A DNA stretch of 64,000 bases, from positions 29,484 to 93,483 of the forward strand of contig CAMRWU010000005.1 in NCBI GenBank assembly GCA_947054505.1, given 5' to 3'. Position 1 is the first letter of the stretch; the number at the start of each line of letters is the position of its first letter. A model generated the notes under the pieces. It was not told where the DNA came from. It worked only from the letters and a program-made list of their open reading frames with translations, and did not search any database. Made by a program: the position numbers and the translations under genes. Source of the stretch: an uncultured Pseudomonadota bacterium. GTDB lineage: Bacteria; Pseudomonadota; Alphaproteobacteria; RF32; CAG-239. Positions 1 through 6,506 of this stretch are shown here, piece by piece.

Positions 1-493
1 CTTCGGTTTCAAGTTCCGGAATAGACGCGATTTCCTTAATTTCTGCCAAAGTCAATTCCCTTGCCAAAACCACACGACTAAAACCGGCTTTTTGCAAAGC
101 CAAAGCACCCTCTTTGTTATGAACGGCCATCTGTGTACTGGCATGCAACTCCAATTCCGGATATTGTTCCCGAACCACGCGAGCCACGCCCAAATCTTGC
201 ACAATCAAAGCATCTACCTGACAATTAACACAAGTATTCAAAGCTTTTAATAGATCCGGCAATTCTTTTTCCTGAAGCAAAGTATTTAAGGCCACAAAAA
301 CCTTTCGTCCTTTTGCATGAGCATAGGCGACAAATTCATTCAAAGCCTGCTCACCAAAATTTGTAGCCGTCGCACGAGCCGAAAACTTCTGTAATCCCAA
401 ATAAACAGCATCGGCGCCATAATGAATTGCGGCATAACCGGCTTCAATATCTCCGGCCGGTGCCAAAAGTTCTTTATCCATCTCGTTGTCCAT
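1..493 (-). CDS. Peptidase U32 family protein (RlhA/TrhP/UbiU type), 3' end cut off
   Basis: The reverse strand is open from an ATG at 493 to the left edge, so the C-terminal part lies outside the window. About 164 residues are visible. They begin MDNEMDKELLAPAGDIEAG and continue with YGADAVYLGLQKFSARA, the classic start of the U32 family. Members modify tRNA or 23S rRNA (TrhP, RlhA) or help oxygen-independent ubiquinone synthesis (UbiU/V). The diagnostic Cys cluster would lie in the missing part, so the subfamily cannot be decided. A second ATG at 481 is possible, since U32 proteins usually start a few residues before ELLAPAG. It is the last gene of this minus-strand run visible here. Confidence 0.85.
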   Translation of the reverse strand, partial: MDNEMDKELLAPAGDIEAGYAAIHYGADAVYLGLQKFSARATATNFGEQALNEFVAYAHAKGRKVFVALNTLLQEKELPDLLKALNTCVNCQVDALIVQDLGVARVVREQYPELELHASTQMAVHNKEGALALQKAGFSRVVLARELTLAEIKEIASIPELETE

Positions 494-532
494 AAAAATC
501 AAATCTGATTTTTTATAGCACAAGCTTTTTTC

Positions 533-883
533 CTAATCAATATACAAAATATCATAAACATCATCACCACAGCTTCTGGAACAAACCGGCTCCTCATAAC
601 AGCGTTTAACAAGATGTCCGTCATACCGTGAACGCAAAACGACACATTTGTTTGATGACGTATAAGAAACGCTGTTTTGATTAGATGCAATCATACTGCC
701 GATAACAGTTCCCACTACTCCGGCGGCCAAAATTTCGCCGAGATTACTGTGTGAATGTTTGACCACAACCGGCGGCCATCTATGCGGCACTATATGATGC
801 CGACTACCACGTAATCCGGCATTAGCCGAAGATACAAAAAACAAAGATAACACAACAGCAGTCATACATTTTTTTAACATCAC
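533..883 (-). CDS. Small exported protein of unknown function
   Basis: A 116-residue protein with a Sec signal peptide (Lys at residues 4-5, hydrophobic core, probable cleavage after SSANA near residue 22). The mature part starts His/Pro/Arg-rich, then has a Gly-containing hydrophobic stretch, LAAGVVGTVIGSMIA, around residues 52-66, like a short glycine zipper. The C-terminal third has four Cys (KCVV, KRCYEEPVCSRSC), which would suit disulphides in the periplasm. I do not recognise the family. It stands alone between the sigma operon and the U32 gene, on the same strand as both. Confidence 0.6.
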   Translation of the reverse strand: MMLKKCMTAVVLSLFFVSSANAGLRGSRHHIVPHRWPPVVVKHSHSNLGEILAAGVVGTVIGSMIASNQNSVSYTSSNKCVVLRSRYDGHLVKRCYEEPVCSRSCGDDVYDILYID

Positions 884-940
884 AAATTCCTAAAAAAGTT
901 AAAGACATTTAATATAACGAGTTTTCTCGTTAAAAAGTTC

Positions 941-966
941 AAAAAAACGCCCCGATATGGAGCGTC
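941..966 (-). terminator. Rho-independent terminator of the sigma operon
   Basis: The inverted repeat ACGCCCC-gatat-GGAGCGT read on the minus strand is followed by a run of seven T (A run at 941-947). It lies 8 bases past the stop of the Spy-like gene. A second perfect repeat, AACGAG-tttt-CTCGTT, lies at 917-932. Confidence 0.75.
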
Positions 967-973
967 TTTAAGA

Positions 974-1405
974 CTAATCAGCTTTAGGTTTACTTTTCTT
1001 GTTTTTACCTCGTTTGCCATCTGGATGACGTTCTTTCATTCTTTTATCCATTCTAGCTTTCATATCTTTCAGTTTGGCTTGCTGATCAGGTGTCAGAATT
1101 TTTTCAAATTCCCGCATATTTTCCTTGCGCAATTCATCCATTTCCTTATGAAGCGCCTTCATTTTTTCCATCAAAGGTTTCATTTTTTTACGACCGGCCT
1201 GACGAATTTTTTCCGCTTGCGCCTTCTGTTCATCTGTCAAACCCAGCTCCTTGGCAAACCGATCATGATGATCTTTTTTCATCTCCGGACGAGCATCCTC
1301 ATGCGGCGGTGGCGGAGGAGGCAATTCTCCTTTCTGAGCAAAAGCCATAATCGGACTGCACATAATTGCACCGGCAGCAAGCATTGTTAACCAAGTTTTC
1401 TTCAT
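974..1405 (-). CDS. Spy/CpxP-like periplasmic protein (LTxxQ family)
   Basis: A 143-residue exported protein with a signal peptide ending at AFA (about residue 23), then a Pro/His/Glu-rich segment, then an almost entirely helical, highly charged region. Two LTxxQ-type motifs are visible, LTDEQKAQ (about 56) and LTPDQQAK (about 104), the signature of Spy/CpxP chaperones and of CnrX/ZraP-type metal sensors. The many Met, His and Lys residues could fit metal binding. It follows the ECF sigma gene by 2 bases and has a strong ribosome site (AAGGAGAG), so it is co-transcribed. In CnrYXH-type systems such a protein is the periplasmic sensor; here that role is inference. Confidence 0.75.
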   Translation of the reverse strand: MKKTWLTMLAAGAIMCSPIMAFAQKGELPPPPPPHEDARPEMKKDHHDRFAKELGLTDEQKAQAEKIRQAGRKKMKPLMEKMKALHKEMDELRKENMREFEKILTPDQQAKLKDMKARMDKRMKERHPDGKRGKNKKSKPKAD

Positions 1406-1407
1406 TT

Positions 1408-1902
1408 TTACTCTCCTTTTAAAAATTGTAGTTTTTCACTCAAAACTTTGCGGGCATTAAATAACCGCGATTTGACAGTTCCTTCGGAAACACCGAGTTT
1501 TTTTGCAATCTGTTCTATGCTTAACTCTTCAAACTCGTGCCAAACAACCACTTGCCGCATTTTTTTCGGCAAATCGTCAACCGCTTTCAAAATAATTTTT
1601 TGACGAGATTTGGCATCTACTATTTCTTCTTGTCGTCCCCCTACTCTGACCTTATTAATAACATCTTCACTACTGACTGAACAAGCGGATATTTTATATT
1701 GACGAGACCTAAAATAATCACGACAGACATTGGCTGCAATCATACAAATCCATTGACTAAACTTGCCTTTATCTTCATAATTATCCATATTGCGCCAAGC
1801 TTTTATATAAACCTCCTGCTCAATATCTTCGTTTTCCGAACCGGTTAGTTTTCGAATAACGGCTCTGATTTTTCCTTGATACTGTAAAATAATATCTTTC
1901 AT
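1408..1902 (-). CDS. ECF-family RNA polymerase sigma factor
   Basis: A 164-residue sigma-70 family protein with only regions 2 and 4. Region 2 spans about residues 8-75 (DIEQEVYIKAWRNM; then FSQWICMIAANVCRDYFR, which would melt and read the -10). Region 4 spans about 105-157, with the helix-turn-helix SIEQIAKKLGVSEGTVKSRL. There is no C-terminal sensory extension. It lies between a tiny membrane protein, whose stop it nearly touches, and a Spy-like periplasmic protein, so the three form one operon. A GAAC-N17-CGTT promoter upstream suggests autoregulation. Confidence 0.88.
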   Translation of the reverse strand: MKDIILQYQGKIRAVIRKLTGSENEDIEQEVYIKAWRNMDNYEDKGKFSQWICMIAANVCRDYFRSRQYKISACSVSSEDVINKVRVGGRQEEIVDAKSRQKIILKAVDDLPKKMRQVVVWHEFEELSIEQIAKKLGVSEGTVKSRLFNARKVLSEKLQFLKGE

Positions 1903-1906
1903 CAGA

Positions 1907-2164
1907 TTAGCCCACCATCAACAAACCATAATCATCCACGGGAAAACCCATATCTTCAAGAACGGACGTATTTTCAGAAACAGAAAATTCAACGCCATAA
2001 AAATAGTAACTATAATCCCATGCCGGTTGTGGTTGAGAATACAAACTGCCGAGCATAACCACACCCACCAACATCGCCAAAGACGACTTGATAATGTTAT
2101 TCCGACGTTTGCGAGCAAAATATAAAGGCTTAGCTTCCTTAATCAAAGCAGAAATATCAGTCAT
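1907..2164 (-). CDS. Small single-helix membrane protein, candidate anti-sigma factor
   Basis: The 85-residue product has a short basic N-terminal part (about residues 1-27, ending KRRNNIIK), one hydrophobic helix (about 28-46, SSLAMLVGVVMLGSLY), and an acidic tail of some 40 residues. By the positive-inside rule the N-terminus is cytoplasmic. I do not recognise a named family. Size, topology and position directly before an ECF sigma gene match CnrY, the anti-sigma factor of the CnrYXH system. The start has a perfect AGGAGG six bases upstream. The anti-sigma role is inferred from context only. Confidence 0.6.
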   Translation of the reverse strand: MTDISALIKEAKPLYFARKRRNNIIKSSLAMLVGVVMLGSLYSQPQPAWDYSYYFYGVEFSVSENTSVLEDMGFPVDDYGLLMVG

Positions 2165-2189
2165 ATTGTTCCTCCTCTCTGTATATTAT

Positions 2190-2214
2190 AACGGAGAAGA
2201 TTAACATCAGGTTC
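2190..2214 (-). promoter_or_regulatory. Candidate ECF-type promoter of the sigma operon
   Basis: On the minus strand, GAAC (2214-2211) is separated by 17 bases from CGTT (2193-2190). This resembles GGAAC-N16/17-CGTT promoters read by many ECF sigma factors. It lies about 25 bases upstream of the operon's first start codon. Confidence 0.5.
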
Positions 2215-2231
2215 ATTTTTTTATAAGAAAA

Positions 2232-3290
2232 TTATTTTCGCCCGCCAATATTATGCGAGCCCAGCAACGTTGCCGCCGCCATCGTTTTACGCAACGGTTC
2301 CCATAACCGTCTATCCCGCTGTTCAAAATACAAACGATTTTCTTGCATATATTTCGCGACAATCTGCACATCTGCGGGCGGAAGCAATTTTTTACCGGAA
2401 CGATTAAATTGTTCCATCACAATGTCGCTCATCATAACAACCGGATGATTATAAATTTTTTGACGATGACGGCATGTCGCTATCATCTCGGTTACAGGTG
2501 GAAACTTTGGTATCACCTGTCCTAAAATATTCATAACAAGCTTAGTGGATTCTTCTGTCGACCTTTGACTCAGAAAATCTCTTAATCCCCTTTTAAAACT
2601 GTCTCTGTCGCCCCGCTCAGCAATATCAACTATCTCCTCAATAACACGAGCAACATCAGGTTCACCATGTTCAAAAATATTTTCCCTTTTCCAAGGCTCT
2701 TTTTGCAAATGAATAAAAGTGTCCTTTTGCAAAGGTCTGCTTTTTCCTAAGCCTGATGTCATTAATATATCATTTCTCTGAATAAACGCACGACGTTCTC
2801 TCAAACGAGCTTCCATCTCCTCAGACAAACAAGGATACAAAGCATCAACGGCGGCAATATCCAACAAATTATATCCACCGGCATCCATCAAACGTATGGC
2901 ATTACAATCACAACACGCTTCTTCACCATAAGCCAACCGTTCAAAATCCAGAAAACCCTTTCGATACATTATATGGGACAATTCATGTGCCACAACAAAC
3001 GCCATACTGTCTTCCGTCTCCAATCGCGCCAATACATCGCGATTAAAAACAACGGCAAAATTCCGTCCATCCTCAAAATCACAATTATCATCAGCATCAA
3101 CCACTCTGGCAACACTGTCATCTTTGGAATTATCCGCAATATAATAATGAATATCATACTGTTGCAAAAAAGCCTTTTCCTCAGAACTTTTTTCAAGCAT
3201 CCGAGCAACCACACTGGCACAGTAATCGTCAAACGGTTGATTTTTCTTTTCATCGGCCAAACACAAAACAACCGCTAAATCAATATTCAT
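2232..3290 (-). CDS. M48-like HExxH metallopeptidase-domain protein
   Basis: The 352-residue product has a zinc-binding helix AHELSHIMYRKG (H102, E103, H106) followed after about 20 residues by YGEEACCDCNA, which would supply the third ligand Glu/Asp. This arrangement is typical of M48-type and related gluzincins. There is no signal peptide or clear membrane helix, so it is probably cytoplasmic, unlike HtpX. The C-terminal half is helical, charged and unrecognised. The ATG at 3290 was preferred because GGAGGG lies just upstream; a longer reading to 3368 has no such site. Substrate unknown. Confidence 0.65.
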   Translation of the reverse strand: MNIDLAVVLCLADEKKNQPFDDYCASVVARMLEKSSEEKAFLQQYDIHYYIADNSKDDSVARVVDADDNCDFEDGRNFAVVFNRDVLARLETEDSMAFVVAHELSHIMYRKGFLDFERLAYGEEACCDCNAIRLMDAGGYNLLDIAAVDALYPCLSEEMEARLRERRAFIQRNDILMTSGLGKSRPLQKDTFIHLQKEPWKRENIFEHGEPDVARVIEEIVDIAERGDRDSFKRGLRDFLSQRSTEESTKLVMNILGQVIPKFPPVTEMIATCRHRQKIYNHPVVMMSDIVMEQFNRSGKKLLPPADVQIVAKYMQENRLYFEQRDRRLWEPLRKTMAAATLLGSHNIGGRK

Positions 3291-3423
3291 AGACCCTCCA
3301 CTTATATATATCAGAGTAGCAAAAAAACGATGCGGTGTCAAACAAACGTTACAAACCGAGTGATACAAACTGCGTTTGAGAATAAAACATCTCCAAACCA
3401 GAAAAAAATTGAACTTAGCTCAC

Positions 3424-3449
3424 AAAAAAAACCGCCTAAAAGGCGGTTT
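3424..3449 (-). terminator. Terminator of tRNA-Val
   Basis: The perfect inverted repeat ACCGCC-taaaa-GGCGGT is followed on the minus strand by about eight T. It lies directly after the CCA end of the tRNA. Confidence 0.8.
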
Positions 3450-3452
3450 AAT

Positions 3453-3528
3453 TGGTGGGCGCTGAGAGGTTCGAACTCCCGACCCTCTCGGTGTAAACGA
3501 GATGCTCTTCCAGCTGAGCTAAGCGCCC
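3453..3528 (-). tRNA. tRNA-Val (anticodon TAC)
   Basis: A 76-nt cloverleaf on the minus strand. The acceptor arm GGGCGCT pairs with AGCGCCC, CCA is encoded, the D arm is GCTCAGCTGGAAGAGC, the anticodon stem CTCGT/ACGAG-like arm carries TAC, and the T arm contains GTTCGAA. Confidence 0.93.
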
Positions 3529-3624
3529 ATCTCACTTACGAAAGTGTTTATACATCGTCAAAAATAATAAATCAAGTAAAAAATTCAATTTTTTTTATTT
3601 TTTTCACAAGCAACAAATAACATC

Positions 3625-3689
3625 AAAAAAAACGAGGCGAAAGCCCCGTTTATTTATAATATATAAAGAGCCGGTTGTTGCCGGCTCTC
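3625..3689 (-). terminator. Double terminator after the HU gene
   Basis: Two hairpins lie past the HU stop. The first in transcript order is GAGAGCCGG-caaca-CCGGCTCT (3667-3689) followed by a T/A-rich tract. The second is AACGGGGC-ttt-GCCTCGTT (3631-3650), followed by a long T run. Confidence 0.75.
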
Positions 3690-3696
3690 ACTTATA

Positions 3697-3969
3697 TTAG
3701 TTTACAGAATCTTGCAAAGCTTTACCAGCTTTAAACTTAGCCTGTTTGCGAGCCGGAATTTTAATAGCGGCACCGGTACGCGGATTGCGGCCAGTTGTAG
3801 CAGCGCGTTTAGAAACAGCGAATGTACCAAAACCAACCAAACGAACTTCATCACCTTTTTTCAAAGCGTTTGTGATAGAAGCTACAAATGCATCCAAAGC
3901 CTTAGCAGAATCAGTTTTTGTAAGGCCTGTTTCGCTAGCGATGCTAGCAATCAATTCGTTTTTATTCAC
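3697..3969 (-). CDS. hup: DNA-binding protein HU
   Basis: A 90-residue HU/IHF-family protein, the usual length. It starts MNKNELIASIASETGLTK, contains the HU core GFGTFAVSKRAATTGRNPRTG (residues about 46-66, the DNA-intercalating arm with the conserved Arg-Asn-Pro), and ends with KAGKALQDSVN. It compacts and bends DNA as a dimer. RNPRTG with GAAIKIPA favours HU over IHF. The start codon is GTG at 3969, with GAGGGAG about nine bases upstream. It is monocistronic, ending in a double terminator. Confidence 0.95.
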   Translation of the reverse strand: MNKNELIASIASETGLTKTDSAKALDAFVASITNALKKGDEVRLVGFGTFAVSKRAATTGRNPRTGAAIKIPARKQAKFKAGKALQDSVN

Positions 3970-4126
3970 GGTGAGGACTCCCTCTAATATAAGTTATAAA
4001 CCAATGTGGAGAAAATATCTCTAACCACAAGAAAATTTAAGCGCCAAATTTTCGTTAAGTCAAACAAAAACAACGCTTACAGGGGATAAAAGAGCACTTT
4101 TTGAGAACTTATACACATATTTTCAC

Positions 4127-4153
4127 AAAAAAAGAAGGGAATTTCTCCCCTTC
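4127..4153 (-). terminator. Terminator of the deacetylase/glycosyltransferase cluster
   Basis: The hairpin AGAAGGGG-agaaa-TCCCTTCT on the minus strand is followed by seven T. It lies about 35 bases past the last gene of the cluster. Confidence 0.75.
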
Positions 4154-4188
4154 TCCTACAAACAAAGGCGATTCCAGCGATTCGAAAA

Positions 4189-4863
4189 CTATTTTTTTGC
4201 AAGATTCGCAAAAGCAAATATTTTTTCAGCCCCCTCCAAAAGCTTTATCAAAAACCACGGAGATTTTCCGGCATAACAAAAAGAAACCGTCACTTCAGGA
4301 ATATTATGTTCCAGACAAATATTTATCCGATGATTACCGTTATCCAAACTATCTTTATAGCTCAAACTCCGACAAAGCATAATTGACAACGGCCCACAAT
4401 CAGCATTCCACCCATTGTTAACAATATCCTGCTCTAATTCCTCATAAAGACGATAACGCTCTTCATCCGGAATATAGATTTGCGAAAATTGATAAGCATT
4501 TTCTTTCGTTCTGACACACCGAATAAGCTTCTTACGCTCAATTTCTTGCGGTCTTACACGATAAGAATGCGTCCCATGTGTTTTAAATCTTTTGCGCAAC
4601 TTACCAATCAGCAAAACAGGCAAATTCCAAGAATGAACAACCGGATAAAAATAAACGCTTGTTTCAACATAGTCTTGCTGTTCTCTAAGACGCAAAAGCT
4701 CTTCTTTGGAAGAAAGCAAACAATCTGAAACACCCGTTTTCGCATTACCAATCAAAATAGCAACACCCTCACCGGCATACCCTGCTTTATCGGCACACTC
4801 AGGTAACACCAACAAATCGTCAATCTTCAGCATATATGTTTGCATCGCTGATTTCATACACAT
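4189..4863 (-). CDS. Uncharacterised protein in a deacetylase/glycosyltransferase cluster
   Basis: I do not recognise this 224-residue family. It has no signal peptide or membrane helix. In the C-terminal half, SLDNGNHRINICLEHNIP (about residues 172-189) resembles the DGxHR turn of ParB/sulfiredoxin-fold proteins; this is a weak resemblance only. The ATG directly follows the stop of the PIG-L gene (TAAATG), so the two are translationally coupled. Internal Met codons at residues 3, 7 and 11 are alternative starts. It may act with the deacetylase and glycosyltransferase on a surface glycan (inference). Confidence 0.5.
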   Translation of the reverse strand: MCMKSAMQTYMLKIDDLLVLPECADKAGYAGEGVAILIGNAKTGVSDCLLSSKEELLRLREQQDYVETSVYFYPVVHSWNLPVLLIGKLRKRFKTHGTHSYRVRPQEIERKKLIRCVRTKENAYQFSQIYIPDEERYRLYEELEQDIVNNGWNADCGPLSIMLCRSLSYKDSLDNGNHRINICLEHNIPEVTVSFCYAGKSPWFLIKLLEGAEKIFAFANLAKK

Positions 4864-5559
4864 TTATGCTCTCTCCATGGCAAAATCTTCTTCATACAAA
4901 ATATGATGGTGAATTCCGCGATAATGATTCAATGCCACAATCCGTGATGTATAATCTATATTGGCCAATTGTGATTGATAAAAAGCAATAGCTTCCTTTT
5001 TCTGTTCAATAACATCACTAATATCCATATAATGTGTCGGAACCGATAAAGCCCCCCACAATTCATAATACACGGCACGAGCTTTGAACTTCTTCTCTTT
5101 AACCAACCTTTTCCAAAAAGCACTAACAACCATATGATCAGCATGCGTATCCTGCCGATGCGGCATCAACACATAGTCATAAGTAGAAAAATCAATCTGA
5201 GCAAAGGCCTGATAAGCATCAATCAAAGCACTGTCCATCCCATTCATAAACGAATAAGAACGAACATTCAAAAAAGCCATCGCTTTTTCAAACTCAGATT
5301 TTCTGACTTCCGCCGTTTGTGCCTCACTCCAACCGATAAGCCCGCCCTTTTGACCATTAGTCAATAAAACGACATCGCACTGAGATCCGTATTTCGCCAA
5401 TAATCCACCGCAAGCAATTGTTTCATCATCAGGATGCGGCGCCAAAATACAAATTCTGTCTGTCGGTTTAATAACCCAAGGCTTTGACTTTACCAACTGT
5501 GGCAAATCATAACCGTGAATTTTACTTTTCATCCAACGATTCAGCTTTTTTAGTCCCAT
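4864..5559 (-). CDS. PIG-L/LmbE family deacetylase
   Basis: The 231-residue product has the PIG-L zinc motif ILAPHPDDETIACGG (H42, D44, D45) and the second motif MPHRQDTHADH, which supplies further ligands. The family removes acetyl groups from N-acetylglucosamine in lipids, glycans or small thiols (GPI, MshB, BshB) using Zn. It sits between a DxD glycosyltransferase, whose stop is 4 bases before its start, and an unknown gene. A role in making or trimming a surface glycan is therefore more likely than in small-thiol synthesis, though the sequence does not prove that. Confidence 0.85.
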   Translation of the reverse strand: MGLKKLNRWMKSKIHGYDLPQLVKSKPWVIKPTDRICILAPHPDDETIACGGLLAKYGSQCDVVLLTNGQKGGLIGWSEAQTAEVRKSEFEKAMAFLNVRSYSFMNGMDSALIDAYQAFAQIDFSTYDYVLMPHRQDTHADHMVVSAFWKRLVKEKKFKARAVYYELWGALSVPTHYMDISDVIEQKKEAIAFYQSQLANIDYTSRIVALNHYRGIHHHILYEEDFAMERA

Positions 5560-5563
5560 GTGT

Positions 5564-6352
5564 CTATTTCCGTTTTTTAATCAATGTCCATTTCGAGCGT
5601 TTGGAAGTGCTCAATTGCCCGACAATTTTTTCATTGTCATCCACAGGCATAGGCTCACCGTCCCTGTTCTTTTTATATTTACGAACAATCAATCCGAACG
5701 GCAACTTAAACTTATCTTCCACTTTCCAATCAGGCTTCCAACTTCCGGAATAATGATGAACGGCATAAGCGTCTTTGTTATCTGTGCAAAAATAAAAGTA
5801 TGGATAAATATAAGCATTATCAGTAATTTTCAGACGCCCTTCGGTGACAAAAACATCATCCAAACCATATTTGTCTTTCATCACACGAGCAAAATAAACA
5901 GGATTGGTTGTCAGATTATAAGTTCCATCGGGCTGAACGAAAACTTCATTATCATAAACAGCCAACAAATTTTTAACAATTTCACTATGCGGCAACGTCC
6001 CAATAAGAGCCGGAGAAATATTGCGACAACTTCCGCAACGTTGTGAACCGATAAAAAAGTCATGTTCCATAAATTCATCCAACGGTCGACGCACCTCTTC
6101 ATCGGTGTCAAAATAAATACCACCTTCCTCGTACAAGGCATGCAAACGCACATAGTCAGAAACAAACGCCCACTTTTTGGCCGCAACAGCTTCTTGCAGA
6201 TAGCGGTTATCAAGACGCTCCAAATCTTCATTGCCCCATTTACGAATTTTATAATCAGGAAAAAACTTTTTCCAAGAAGCCAAACAGCGGTTTTCCAATT
6301 CACCCATCGGATTATCACCAAACCAGCAATAATGAATAATTTTAGGTATCAT
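5564..6352 (-). CDS. DxD glycosyltransferase (Gly_transf_sug/OCH1-like, GT32 type)
   Basis: The 262-residue product begins IPKIIHYCWFG, the hallmark of the GT32/TcdA-TcdB-OCH1-like sugar transferase group. It contains the metal/sugar-nucleotide motif GGIYFDTDEEV (D82-x-D84), preceded by KWAFVSDYVRLHALYEEGG. Such enzymes add a hexose to capsule, O-antigen or glycolipid, usually at the inner membrane face. The ATG at 6352 was chosen because GAGGG lies five bases upstream; a reading from 6367 would add five residues. First gene of a three-gene operon with a PIG-L deacetylase and an unknown protein. Confidence 0.88.
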   Translation of the reverse strand: MIPKIIHYCWFGDNPMGELENRCLASWKKFFPDYKIRKWGNEDLERLDNRYLQEAVAAKKWAFVSDYVRLHALYEEGGIYFDTDEEVRRPLDEFMEHDFFIGSQRCGSCRNISPALIGTLPHSEIVKNLLAVYDNEVFVQPDGTYNLTTNPVYFARVMKDKYGLDDVFVTEGRLKITDNAYIYPYFYFCTDNKDAYAVHHYSGSWKPDWKVEDKFKLPFGLIVRKYKKNRDGEPMPVDDNEKIVGQLSTSKRSKWTLIKKRK

Positions 6353-6476
6353 CAATCCCTCACCCAAGTTGTTTTACTATTTTATATAAGAAAAATCCTA
6401 CTTTGGCAACGGATTAATATATCTTGGGATAAATCTGACCGTAATGTCTTCCTGCTTACCAAATAAATTAAAACAC

Positions 6477-6500
6477 AAAAAAGCCCGCTGTTGCGGGCTT
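6477..6500 (-). terminator. Terminator of lon
   Basis: The hairpin AAGCCCGC-aaca-GCGGGCTT on the minus strand is followed by a T run, just past the lon stop. Confidence 0.85.
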
Positions 6501-6506
6501 CTAATT

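Noticed and set aside
1025..1390. A long open frame on the plus strand opposite the Spy-like gene
   Set aside because: It is antisense to a gene with a signal peptide, family motifs and a ribosome site, and it has no motif or site of its own. Similar antisense frames opposite lon, pgi, rpoD, gatA and dnaG were rejected for the same reason.
1408..1902. General stress sigma factor EcfG (NepR/PhyR system)
   Set aside because: No PhyR or NepR is coded nearby, and the neighbours (one-helix membrane protein, Spy-like protein) fit a CnrYXH-like arrangement better, although the promoter resembles GGAAC-N16/17-CGTT.
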